From Candidatus Thiodiazotropha sp. (ex Epidulcina cf. delphinae) (GTDB taxonomy: Bacteria > Pseudomonadota > Gammaproteobacteria > Chromatiales > Chromatiaceae), in NCBI GenBank assembly GCA_025656505.1, contig JAHXHR010000026.1:1-33527 (forward strand): a stretch of DNA of 33,527 nucleotides. The letters are read 5' to 3'. Positions 16,401-22,833 of this stretch are shown piece after piece. The notes under the pieces are model-generated. The model searched no databases. It was not told the DNA's origin and saw only the letters and a list, made by a program, of their open reading frames with translations. The first letter of the stretch is position 1. The number at the start of each line of letters is the position of its first letter. Both the position numbers and the translations under genes were made by a program.

Positions 16401-17452
16401 GCAAAGCCGAGGAGAAGATCGAGGCGCTGAAGCATGAAGTGGACGGATTGCGTGAAGTCCAGATGGAGATGGAGAGCCAGCTGACCGATGACGTTGACGC
16501 AGAGGTGCATGCTTTGCGGTCAGCGCTGGAAACAGAGACGAAAAAGCGCGAAAAGTCTGAAAAGCAGGCTCGCCAGGCGGATGTGTTGCGGCGAGAGCGA
16601 CAGGTGCAGGAGACAGCGATCGAGATGTTGGGCGAGGATCTCGATACCCTCGCTAAAGAGAAGGATCAGTTAGCCTCGGAGCGCGATAGTCTGGGGGGGC
16701 AGCTGAGCGAGTTGCGTAATCAGTATACCGATCTGATCAATGAGAACGATCATCTCCATTCCGAGATGAGCGGTATCCGTGAGCAGGTTACCGATTCCAG
16801 TATGGCCGACGATCTCCTGGTGCAGATGGAAGAGCTGCGTATCAAGGCAGAGAATTTCGAGTCCGAGCGTGATGAAGCCAAGGCTGAAGCAACACGCATG
16901 CGCCGCGAGATCGGTGAACTGCGCAGTGTCATCGAGACCTATGTGGAGCAGATCCAGGATGTTCAGGCGTTCGGTGTTGACGAGCAGGTGGCTGCGTTAC
17001 GAACCGAACTGGACATGGTGCGGCGTCAGGCCGCAGCGGATCTGGAGCACATGCGTTCCGAACTGAGCGCCGCGAAGTCCCAGGTAGAGGCCGCTTCCGG
17101 CCGCGACGTGGACGAGGTGGCCGCGCTTCAGGCCAGTCGCCAGGAGATGGTCTCCATGCAACAATCCCTGTCCGAGAAGGACCACATGCTGCGTATGTCG
17201 CAAGGTCAAAGCCGCTCCCTGGAGGATGCGATTGAAGACCGGGATAAGGAAGTGGATCAACTCAAACGCAAGCTCGAGCTGTTGTTGAGAAAGACCGGCG
17301 GTTTGGATCATCCGTCGATGCAGCTTGACGGCGAAAGCCCGGATGGTGAATCCGGGCGCGATGCTGAATCGCAGCCACCCGATGTCGACGCCCAATCCGG
17401 TGACTTGGATCCCAAACGCTCTTCGTTAGGCCGGTTATTCCGCAGAAAGTGA
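13403..17452 (+). CDS. Giant fusion: two cyclic-nucleotide-binding domains, rhodanese domain, long coiled coil
   Basis: The product has 1349 residues. Cyclic-nucleotide-binding-like domain 1 (~15-115) lacks a clear phosphate-binding cassette. Domain 2 (~140-250) has one: FGEEALISDKPRGSSV at ~215-230, with the cassette Arg present. A rhodanese domain follows (~255-350) with LDVRTPEEYEEGHLPGAINLP. The position of its catalytic Cys, after VVY, is Gly315, so it cannot do the usual sulfur transfer. From ~385 to ~1290 the protein is an almost unbroken Gln/Glu/Leu/Arg coiled coil with heptads. An acidic linker and a basic end SSLGRLFRRK follow. No signal peptide or membrane helix is seen. A cytoplasmic scaffold or filament gated by a cyclic nucleotide is a reasonable guess. 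Function is unknown. Confidence 0.88.
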   Translation: MAVPNSKTDDVLLKNLVPLNTLSEEQLGHLLSRIVVEKAKKGDYLFREGDTDHQNIYLLSGTVALLSGQKEMDLISSGTPTARFALAHQLPRKHSAQARTTVTYVRIDSRMLSDMLARSHSSSYEVKDIEQPGSGDWMSLLLQSPVFQQIPPANLQRVMMHMEEIQVNAGDVIINQGEDGDYFYLISKGECSVSRTPEAGHAPVELALLHAGRGFGEEALISDKPRGSSVVMTTDGVLVRLSKQDFIELVNQPLSRTLSYDDATEMIEKGSLWLDVRTPEEYEEGHLPGAINLPFFSLRFQASSLTLDRAYVVYGEEVGQSATAAYLLMERGAEVFVVDVNWAHIAELVGINERKDEAQVNNVIDFHREPDDASPSAADSSEEQRATLNRLKKELDETRRRFEQELDQRHTEIKLLRQALAVAKSRMQTGEEEAQTAHALQLEVRQLHESLEKAESRLSEGEDLENEKKVLLERINELEQSLDVTRDELSGARQLNDEARQQGNDLREQQQQLQTRHEEGEGRLKEEITELQIRLESAGEALHDEQEKSRQQVETAQQSLSRTRDELEQQRTVNQRVATEHQSRLEEIIQTSKQAAEQANEKIADLQQRIEAADSARSAFQVERDELTERLQQEQSQVASLQQSLEALEERHGGLEKELDAVRLAGDDADAQYNNAMESLRSELERAIEGLDQLRREKHQNEQLLAGRESELSKAETRLTELLAELRRQSEKRVEFEALLEQEHQTAVFLKRSLETAEQAVEISDKSLSDAQEAQHALEAQLREGQEALQALERQNTESQQQLSDQQKKWQDRLQALESELSDKQQLSRQLARQLEAANESLGGMSQTQTDLEAGHQALASEKADLEHRFDQAQAELAQRKQAHEAELAAQNTSVVALQQELAAEKESSQRVDELHASLENMGLELEQAHETVQGQALERQQREKELGETIEQRQQREKELAETIEQQRQQMETLQAAVTEAEQHAVDQQALESSRDALRKAEEKIEALKHEVDGLREVQMEMESQLTDDVDAEVHALRSALETETKKREKSEKQARQADVLRRERQVQETAIEMLGEDLDTLAKEKDQLASERDSLGGQLSELRNQYTDLINENDHLHSEMSGIREQVTDSSMADDLLVQMEELRIKAENFESERDEAKAEATRMRREIGELRSVIETYVEQIQDVQAFGVDEQVAALRTELDMVRRQAAADLEHMRSELSAAKSQVEAASGRDVDEVAALQASRQEMVSMQQSLSEKDHMLRMSQGQSRSLEDAIEDRDKEVDQLKRKLELLLRKTGGLDHPSMQLDGESPDGESGRDAESQPPDVDAQSGDLDPKRSSLGRLFRRK

Positions 17453-17664
17453 TTTTCGCATCATCTTGCAGGGAGTCCTCACGCATGTGAGCCGGTCACT
17501 GTTTTGCGGTGGTTGTCATAGCGTGGATCCCACTGTCTTCCCGGCCATGAATCGCCCGCATCCTGGGTCGGCGCGAAAAAAGCGCTCCCGGCCATTTTCC
17601 CCCGTGAGGCGCACCATGCACCCCGGCAGCGGATCCCGCGGTTTTTAGGATGATGAGGTAGACT
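17453..17664. other. Intergenic region with dispersed-repeat character
   Basis: These 212 bases hold no convincing gene. They include a CTCAC-GCA-TGTGAG palindrome near 17479 and, at 17617-17649, TGCACCCC followed by GCGGTTTTTAGG; both words also occur, farther apart, at 7461-7509. This suggests a degenerate dispersed repeat. Confidence 0.35.
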
Positions 17665-18531
17665 ATGCGGGTGCTTGCCGTTGGGGTCGCAACCCTGGAT
17701 ATCATCAATACCCTGGGCGCTTATCCTCAGGAGGATGATGAACTGCGGGCATTGGCGCAGCGTACGGGTCGTGGCGGCAATGCAACCAATACCCTGGTGG
17801 TATTGAGCCGGTTGGGCCACGATTGCAGTTGGGCCGGCATGTTGGGAGATGACGCGGCCAGTCGCCGGATCCTGCATGATTTACATGAGCATCAGGTGAA
17901 TACGCAGTGGGTTTGCGTACATCCGGGGGGCGTCACCCCGACCTCCTGCATTCTCTCCAGCCAGGCGACAGGTTCACGCACCATAGTCCACTATCGTGAT
18001 TTGCCGGAGTATGATGCCGCCGCTTTCGAAGCGATCGATCTGACCCCCTTTGACTGGCTTCACTTTGAAGGGCGAAATGTACCGGCATGCGAAGCAATGC
18101 TCAAGCGGGTCAGGCAAATGCTTCGACCACCTACCGTCTCCCTGGAGATCGAAAAACCCAGGGAGGATATTGAGCGACTCTTGCCTTTTGCCGATGTGGT
18201 GCTGATATCACGGGCCTATGCCGCTGCTCGGGGCTGTGCCGATAGCGAACGACTATTCAAGCTGATCAGGCCCCTGGCTGGTTCGGCATTGTTGTTCGTC
18301 GCTTGGGGCAAGGCTGGAGGGTGGTTGCAAACGGCCGATGGCGTGAACCGCCATCGGCCGTCCCTTCAACCCCCGGTTGTGGTCGACACCTTGGGGGCTG
18401 GGGATGTCTTCAATGCAGGGGTGATTCACGGCTTGCTGGAAGGTAAAGCGCCTGTTGAGGCGCTGGCTACGGCGGTCCGCTTGGCGGGAGAGAAATGCGG
18501 CAGGCAGGGGCTTTGCTTGGCGCCTGAATGA
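17665..18531 (+). CDS. PfkB-family sugar kinase (ketohexokinase-like)
   Basis: The product has 288 residues, a normal length for the family. The N-terminal signature GVATLDIINTL and RTGRGGNATNTLVVLSRLG contain the sugar-binding Asp and GGNA. The C-terminal signature VVVDTLGAGDVFNAG (238-252) holds the anion hole and the catalytic base Asp247. The LHFEGRN segment is typical of the ketohexokinase branch, so a ketose is a plausible substrate, with ATP as donor. GAGGTAGACT lies before the ATG at 17665. It follows the coiled-coil giant by 212 bases and is probably a separate unit. Confidence 0.9.
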   Translation: MRVLAVGVATLDIINTLGAYPQEDDELRALAQRTGRGGNATNTLVVLSRLGHDCSWAGMLGDDAASRRILHDLHEHQVNTQWVCVHPGGVTPTSCILSSQATGSRTIVHYRDLPEYDAAAFEAIDLTPFDWLHFEGRNVPACEAMLKRVRQMLRPPTVSLEIEKPREDIERLLPFADVVLISRAYAAARGCADSERLFKLIRPLAGSALLFVAWGKAGGWLQTADGVNRHRPSLQPPVVVDTLGAGDVFNAGVIHGLLEGKAPVEALATAVRLAGEKCGRQGLCLAPE

Positions 18532-18560
18532 ATCCCGGCTCCGCGCGCGAGGTACACTAG

Positions 18561-18585
18561 AAAAAGCCGGGCCCTGAGGCCCGGC
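18561..18585 (-). terminator. Intrinsic terminator of the 66-residue gene
   Basis: GCCGGGCC and GGCCCGGC form a perfect 8-bp GC stem with a 4-base loop (18566-18585). Read on the minus strand, it is followed by five T. It lies 32 bases after the stop of the small minus-strand gene. On the plus strand it has no T-tract but may still slow transcription from the PfkB gene. Confidence 0.85.
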
Positions 18586-18617
18586 GCTATGGTGCTCGGA
18601 GGGGAGGCCTTAGCCCA

Positions 18618-18818
18618 TTAGCTCATGGTTTCAAGGAAGGCGTTTAGGTCCGCCAGGACCAGCTCGGGCGGAATGTCTCTCTCCGTGCGCGGTTCAGGGG
18701 TCGCCGGCTGCAGCCGCAGCTCGGGAATGGATGCAACAGGCGCCACCGATTGCGTGGTTTCAGTCGACTGGCCGTTTTCGAGGATTTGTCCCGTGCTCAT
18801 GTCATAAGCTGTTTTCAT
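18618..18818 (-). CDS. Unrecognised 66-residue protein
   Basis: I do not recognise this product. It has 66 residues, begins MKTAYDMSTGQILENG, has a Pro/Thr/Glu-rich disordered middle and ends with a short amphipathic stretch PPELVLADLNAFLETMS. There is no cysteine, signal peptide or membrane helix. Evidence that it is a real gene is strong: AGGAGGTG lies 5-6 bases before the ATG, and a perfect intrinsic terminator follows the stop, so it is a single-gene transcript. It could be a small regulatory or peptide-precursor protein, but no modification enzyme is nearby. Confidence 0.7.
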   Translation of the reverse strand: MKTAYDMSTGQILENGQSTETTQSVAPVASIPELRLQPATPEPRTERDIPPELVLADLNAFLETMS

Positions 18819-18948
18819 GTCGCACCTCCTGCATCGTATTGTGTATGGGGGTCGCTCTTACTTTACTCTAGCGGCGCTGCGGCGACTAACTTTAGTGGTC
18901 GCGGATGCCTCTTCTTACAAAATCTTACGCAAAGGGAAAGGCGGCTAA
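18819..18948. promoter_or_regulatory. Upstream region of the 66-residue gene
   Basis: The region must carry the minus-strand promoter of the small gene. No clear boxes or operators were recognised. It is part of a 413-base stretch without an intact gene (18819-19231); the next 163 bases hold a decayed GxxExxY gene. Confidence 0.3.
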
Positions 18949-19111
18949 ATGGTAGAAAATGAAATGGGAAAGTGTTTTGTCGCTAGTGCGGTTCAGATTC
19001 ACCGTGAGACGGGACCGGGGTTGCTGGAAACATCTAGGCTATCGGCTGAACTTTAGTGAATCCCTAATGAAGAACAGTATTCATCGTAGGGTCAATCGCC
19101 TTGTTGAATGA
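18949..19111 (+). pseudogene. GxxExxY-family gene remnant (internal deletion and frameshift)
   Basis: From ATG 18949 the frame reads MVENEMGKCFVASAVQIHRE followed by TGPGLLET, the conserved N-terminus of GxxExxY proteins (NEIGxxIVxAAVxVHRxxGPGLLE). The frame then stops at 19056. From 19031 the next frame reads HLGYRLNFSESLMKN and ends RRVNRLVE before TGA at 19109-19111, which matches the conserved C-terminus of the same family (LGLLLNFGEALMKDGIxRxVNGL). The ~80 residues in between, including the GxxExxY motif itself, are missing. This is a clean internal deletion and a dead gene. The family is of unknown function and often mobile. Confidence 0.8.
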
Positions 19112-19119
19112 ATTCAATG

Positions 19120-19150
19120 ATCCATTGTGTGCTTGGCGGCTTTGCGAGAG
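19120..19150. repeat. Fragment of the CGCAAAG / CTTTGCG dispersed repeat
   Basis: GCTTGGCGGCTTTGCGAG lies just after the GxxExxY remnant. It matches the 3' side of the widespread CTTTGCG-CTTGGCG repeat; a fuller copy is at 21774-21861. Its position next to the dead GxxExxY gene suggests that both came as one unit. Confidence 0.4.
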
Positions 19151-19231
19151 TCAATTATAGCCTTGAAATACCCACAAATTTTGCCGAAGCACCACTTTTT
19201 ACCCACTGGGAATAGGGGGGGCGGATCCGAA

Positions 19232-19525
19232 CTATTCGGTGTCCTCAAGATTATCGAGGGGATTGGGCGGTATTTCTCCCGCCGGGTGATCCAAATCAAC
19301 GCCGTAATCATCCCGGGAGAGGTCGTAGGAACCCGACCAGTCTTCCGGCGGTGCAATCGCTTTGACCTTAAGCTCCCCCCAGTCCTCCAGGTCGTACTCC
19401 TCGATCGTGCCATCATAAAACTGCACTTCCACGACCCCCTCATCGGGATCGTAAGCAACCACTTCTAGATTATCTCCGTTAACGGTCTTAAACCAGTCGC
19501 CGATACGGATTCTGGGTGAGTTCAT
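19232..19525 (-). CDS. DUF6763-like small acidic protein
   Basis: The product has 97 residues, is strongly acidic, and begins IRIGDWFKTVNGDNLEVVAYDPDEGVVEVQ. The pattern GDWxK...FEVVAxDxxxxxIEVQxFDGxIEExDLExWxEL...PPEDWSGxxD is that of a small gammaproteobacterial family that I believe is DUF6763. The compact beta-rich N-terminus and acidic tail suggest a soluble cytoplasmic protein. Function is unknown. AGAGGC lies about nine bases before the ATG at 19525. Confidence 0.7.
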   Translation of the reverse strand: MNSPRIRIGDWFKTVNGDNLEVVAYDPDEGVVEVQFYDGTIEEYDLEDWGELKVKAIAPPEDWSGSYDLSRDDYGVDLDHPAGEIPPNPLDNLEDTE

Positions 19526-19669
19526 GCTGTAACGCCTCTTGTTGTTCTATAACGATTATGGCCTTGAAAAAAGCTTTGACCAATACTACGGATCTCAAAT
19601 TTTAGGGCAAATCGTCTCTCCAGCCAGCATAGGCCGCAAAGCGCTCCCCTATTTTGTCGTAAAAACGTC
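19526..19669. other. Upstream region of the DUF6763-like gene
   Basis: These bases should hold the promoter of the small acidic gene. Nothing else was recognised; the rest of the 392-base gap is a dispersed element. Confidence 0.3.
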
Positions 19670-19921
19670 CTAGCCTGGATATTTCACCCGGCCGCTGGTA
19701 TTGTGAATTAACCTTTTGATTTAACATGTAATATTTAGAATATTAGCAAAGCGCGAAGTGTTACCAGGCGACGCTGAACGCGCCCTCGTACCAATCTTGT
19801 CGCTCATGGATTATATTTCCTTAATTATCAATAGTTTAAGATATTGACTCAATCGTAAATCCGCCCCTGAACGACAAGCTCGGTACGATCATCACGCTCC
19901 CGGGCGAAACATCCGAGCTAG
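19670..19921 (+). mobile_element. Terminal-inverted-repeat element, family A copy 1 (with internal insertion)
   Basis: The ends read CTAGCCTGGATATTTCACCC and, as reverse complement of the right end, CTAGCTCGGATGTTTCGCCC, a ~22-bp imperfect inverted repeat. The interior shares AATTAACCTTTTGATTTAA and the palindrome TAATATT-TAG-AATATTA with copies at 22751-22833 and 30901-31073. It is 252 bp, longer than the 173-bp copy 3, because of an ~83-bp insertion at 19796-19878 bounded by CTTGTCGCTCA and TGAACGACAAG. It encodes nothing. The right end supplies the TAG stop of tas. Confidence 0.8.
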
Positions 19922-20958
19922 GGACTGGGGTTCGGTTGCTGCCGGTGGATAGCCTCAATGCCATCGAATATCTCCTCTGAAAGGTTGAGGTGGACGCTCT
20001 CAAGGTTTTCATCCAGTTGCGCCAGGGTGGTGGCGCCGATGATGTTACTGCTCACAAAAGCACGGCTGGTGACGAATGCCAGGGCCATCTGTGCTGGCTC
20101 CAGTCCATGTTTCCGGGCCAACTGAACATATTGCAGGGTTGCTCTCTCCGCTTGTGGTGTGGAGTATCGGTTGAAGCGTTGGTAGCGGGTCAAACGGGCG
20201 CCGGGGGGACGTTTTCCTTCGAGATACTTACCCGATAGGACGCCGAAGGCCATTGGTGAGTAGGCCAGTAAACCACAGGCCTCCCGATGGGCGATTTCAG
20301 CCAGACCGATCTCGAAGGTGCGGTTCAACAGGCTGTAGGGATTCTGGATACTCACCACCCTTGGCAAGCCTTGTACTTCAGCGAGGTGCAGGTAGCGCAT
20401 TAAACCCCACGGGGTTTCGTTGGAGACGCCGATATGGCGTATTTTACCGGCCTGTTTCAACGTTTTCAGTACTTCCAGGGTCTCCTGGATGGGAATGACC
20501 TGTTCTTCCCGGTGATGTCTATAGCCGAGTTCGCCGAAGTAGTTGGTTGGACGGTCGGGCCAGTGCAACTGATAGATGTCAATGTAATCCGTCCGCAGTC
20601 GTTGCAGACTCTCGTCCAACGCGGCCTCGATATTCCGTTTATCGAGGCGCGGTTTGCCGTCTCTCAAGTAGTTCAACCACTCAGCCGGGCCGGCAACCTT
20701 AGTGGCGAGGATCACTCGGTCACGGCGGCCTGAGCGGGTCAGCCAGTTGCCGATATAGCGTTCGGTCAACCCTTGTGTTTCCGTGCGGGGGGGAACCGGA
20801 TACATCTCGGCTGTGTCGATAAAGTTAATGCCGGCATCGAATGCACGGTCGAGTTGGCTATGGGCCTCGGCTTCACTGTTCTGTTCACCGTAGGTCATGG
20901 TGCCGAGACAGAGGGCGCTGACTTTGATATTGCTGTGGCCGAGCGATCGGTATATCAC
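19918..20958 (-). CDS. tas: Aldo/keto reductase Tas
   Basis: The product has 346 residues and follows E. coli Tas closely: LGTMTYGEQNSEAEAHSQLD, DTAEMYPVPPRTETQGLTE, RPTNYFG, IGVSNETPWGLMRYLHLAE and SIQNPYSLLNRTFE. The aldo-keto reductase tetrad is visible: Asp48, Tyr53, Lys87 and His132. It should be an NADPH-dependent cytosolic reductase with a TIM-barrel fold. The physiological substrate is unsettled; in E. coli, tas suppresses tyrosine auxotrophy. The start is a GTG at 20958 with AGGGGAAGA upstream. The stop codon lies within the end of a dispersed element, so the last residues may be altered. Confidence 0.93.
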   Translation of the reverse strand: MIYRSLGHSNIKVSALCLGTMTYGEQNSEAEAHSQLDRAFDAGINFIDTAEMYPVPPRTETQGLTERYIGNWLTRSGRRDRVILATKVAGPAEWLNYLRDGKPRLDKRNIEAALDESLQRLRTDYIDIYQLHWPDRPTNYFGELGYRHHREEQVIPIQETLEVLKTLKQAGKIRHIGVSNETPWGLMRYLHLAEVQGLPRVVSIQNPYSLLNRTFEIGLAEIAHREACGLLAYSPMAFGVLSGKYLEGKRPPGARLTRYQRFNRYSTPQAERATLQYVQLARKHGLEPAQMALAFVTSRAFVSSNIIGATTLAQLDENLESVHLNLSEEIFDGIEAIHRQQPNPSP

Positions 20959-21001
20959 GGGATCTTCCCCTCTGTTTGGATTGTTCAGTCAAACGACTAT
21001 G

Positions 21002-21036
21002 ATTAACTTGGCGACCTAATATGTTGCCGGGTTAAT
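21002..21036. repeat. REP-like palindrome, family B copy 2
   Basis: ATTAACTTGGCGAC pairs imperfectly with GTTGCCGGGTTAAT around a short AT-rich centre. It is a degenerate copy of the 10312-10378 palindrome. It lies between the divergent starts of tas and the membrane protein gene, so it could affect their promoters rather than act as a terminator. Confidence 0.6.
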
Positions 21037-21077
21037 AGGATAACTGATATCGCAATAGCTTAGAGGATACCAAAGAG

Positions 21078-21743
21078 ATGGAACTGGATGGTGGTCTGTT
21101 TTCCGCTACGCTGCTGTGGTGGCTGGCGGGGCTGTGCGTCGTGGTGGTGCTGTATGCGTTACGACTTGCGCCCTGGCGCCGTCTCACTAAGAAAGGCCAA
21201 CTGCATGTCTTTCTGGGCGCCGTTGTGGCGCTGATCGCGCTTTGGCATATGCGTGGTCAACTACAGCCCGGTCTGTCGTTTCATCTGCTCGGTGTGACCG
21301 CAATCACCCTGATGTTCGGTTGGTCGATGGCCATCATCATCGCCAGTCTCGCCCTGTTCGCGGTGAGCCTGAATGCCGGTTACGGTTGGCAGGGTTATGT
21401 AGTGAGTTTTTTAACCGTTGTTCTGGTGCCGATCACGCTCTCCCAGTGCTCCCTGGTGCTGGTGCGTTCCTGGCTGCCCAGGCATTTTTTCGTGTATGTC
21501 CTGGGAAACGGCTTTTTTACCGCTTGGTTGGTCGGCTATGCCGGCGGCTATCTTGCGATGCGGCTGCTGGCCTACAGCGGCGCCTACAGTTTGGCCGAAC
21601 TGCAGATGACGATCATGCCGTTCTTCCCATTGATGTTCTTTCCTGAGGCGTTGGTGAACGGCTGGATCATTACCTTGATGGTGGTGTTCTTTCCCGCCTG
21701 GGTCCACTCATTCAGTGATGAGCAGTATATTCACGGTAAATGA
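21078..21743 (+). CDS. CbiM-like (COG3235) integral membrane protein
   Basis: The product has 221 residues with six or seven hydrophobic helices. Conserved features are GLSFHLLGVTAITLMFGW in the second third and MFFPEALVNGWIITLMVVFFPAWV at the end, as in the energy-coupling-factor permease-like family (COG3235, related to CbiM). CbiM proteins take up Co or Ni, but no ATPase or T-component is next to it here, so the substrate is open. RBS AGAGG lies ~10 bases before ATG 21078. A repeat-derived hairpin with a T-tract follows the stop. Confidence 0.85.
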   Translation: MELDGGLFSATLLWWLAGLCVVVVLYALRLAPWRRLTKKGQLHVFLGAVVALIALWHMRGQLQPGLSFHLLGVTAITLMFGWSMAIIIASLALFAVSLNAGYGWQGYVVSFLTVVLVPITLSQCSLVLVRSWLPRHFFVYVLGNGFFTAWLVGYAGGYLAMRLLAYSGAYSLAELQMTIMPFFPLMFFPEALVNGWIITLMVVFFPAWVHSFSDEQYIHGK

Positions 21744-21773
21744 TCAGCGTCCGTCCGAAAACATGAGAATTTC

Positions 21774-21861
21774 TCTCGCAAAGCCGTTAAGCTCGCCAAG
21801 GTAAAAGTTCAGAAGTGATAACTTTGCGATCCTTACGTCTTGGTGAGCGTTTTTTTATTTC
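21774..21861 (+). repeat. CGCAAAG-type dispersed repeat with T-tract, possible terminator
   Basis: TCGCAAAG and GCTCGCCAAG are followed, in the same order, by their partners CTTTGCGA and CTTGGTGAGC, then a run of seven T. The order A-B-A'-B' allows either of two hairpins or a pseudoknot. The words match a repeat seen in many environmental bacterial genomes (CGCAAAG...CGCCAAGG...TAACTTTGCG...CTTGGCG). Here it sits after the membrane protein gene and may act as its terminator. Confidence 0.6.
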
Positions 21862-21930
21862 TGACATACACTGTTATGCCAGGAACACTCGGATACAGGT
21901 TGAATGTAAATTGCGCAAAGAGGTAACCCT

Positions 21931-22749
21931 TTGAGTTGGTGGGGAAAACTGGTGGGTGGTGCATTCGGTTTCATGCTTGGCGGGCCGTTGGGGGCAGTGC
22001 TGGGCGCTGCTTTGGGGCATCGTTTCGACAAGGGGTTGAAGGGACTCCCTGAAGACCGGGGCGGTTGGGGGCCGGGGGATCAGGAGCGGGTCCAGACCGC
22101 CTTTTTCACCGCTACTTTTTCAGTCATGGGGCATCTCGCCAAGGCCGACGGCCGTGTCTCTCCCGATGAGATCAGATTGGCCGAGGCATTGATGGCGCAG
22201 ATGTCGCTCTCCGCCGAGATGCGTAAAACGGCAATCCGCCTGTTCGATGAAGGCAAGTCGGACGATTTTCCCCTGGACGAGGTGGTGGAGCAGTTTCGAC
22301 TGGAGTGCCATCGCCGCCAGACCTTGATCCAGATGTTTCTGGAGATCCAGATCCAGGCCGCCTATGCCGACGGAAACATAGACAAGACGGAGACGTCTTT
22401 GCTGCTCCGCATCTGCAGTCTGTTGAATATCCCTGAATTCACCTTTCGTCGACTTGAACGGATGGTGCGGGCTCAGACTCACTATGCCGGGGCCGGCGGC
22501 GGGGATCGCGCCCCATTCCGGGCAAAGACCCTTTCGCCGGACGATGCCTACGCCATCCTCAATGTTTCGCCAAGCGCCTCCGACCAGGAGGTCAAGCGGG
22601 CCTATCGACGCCTGATCAGTCAACATCATCCGGACAAACTGGTCTCCAAAGGTCTGCCTGAGGAGATGATGAAAATGGCTGCGCAAAAGACCGATGAGAT
22701 CAAGAAGGCCTATGAGCGTGTCAAAGAGGCTCGAAGCATTGCCAGGTAA
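21931..22749 (+). CDS. djlA: Co-chaperone DjlA
   Basis: The product has 272 residues. A glycine-rich membrane segment (GGAFGFMLGGPLGAVLGAALGH) starts the protein, as in DjlA, with the rest in the cytoplasm. A TerB-like helical domain spans ~50-170 (MGHLAKADGRVSPDEI, AYADGNIDKTE). A C-terminal J-domain (~206-272) has the HPD motif at 233-235, so it should stimulate DnaK ATPase. The start is TTG at 21931 with AGAGGT upstream. Its stop touches a partial dispersed element, and the next gene converges on it. Confidence 0.92.
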   Translation: MSWWGKLVGGAFGFMLGGPLGAVLGAALGHRFDKGLKGLPEDRGGWGPGDQERVQTAFFTATFSVMGHLAKADGRVSPDEIRLAEALMAQMSLSAEMRKTAIRLFDEGKSDDFPLDEVVEQFRLECHRRQTLIQMFLEIQIQAAYADGNIDKTETSLLLRICSLLNIPEFTFRRLERMVRAQTHYAGAGGGDRAPFRAKTLSPDDAYAILNVSPSASDQEVKRAYRRLISQHHPDKLVSKGLPEEMMKMAAQKTDEIKKAYERVKEARSIAR

Positions 22750-22750
22750 T

Positions 22751-22833
22751 ACTTTGCTGATATTCTAAATATTACATTTTAAATCAAAAGGTTAATTCAC
22801 CATATCAGCGGCCGGGTGAAATATCCGGGCTAG
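22751..22833 (-). mobile_element. Partial family A element (copy 2)
   Basis: Read on the minus strand, this begins CTAGCCCGGATATTTCACCC and continues AATTAACCTTTTGATTTAAA and AATATTTAGAATATCAGCAA, i.e. the first ~83 bp of the element at 19670. The second half and right end are missing. It exactly fills the gap between the stop of djlA and the stop of the DUF3530 gene, both of which abut it. Confidence 0.8.

Noticed and set aside
17466..17877. Plus-strand 60-codon and minus-strand 132-codon frames
   Set aside because: Both lie over a repeat-like gap, the second overlaps the sugar kinase start, and neither shows a recognisable domain.
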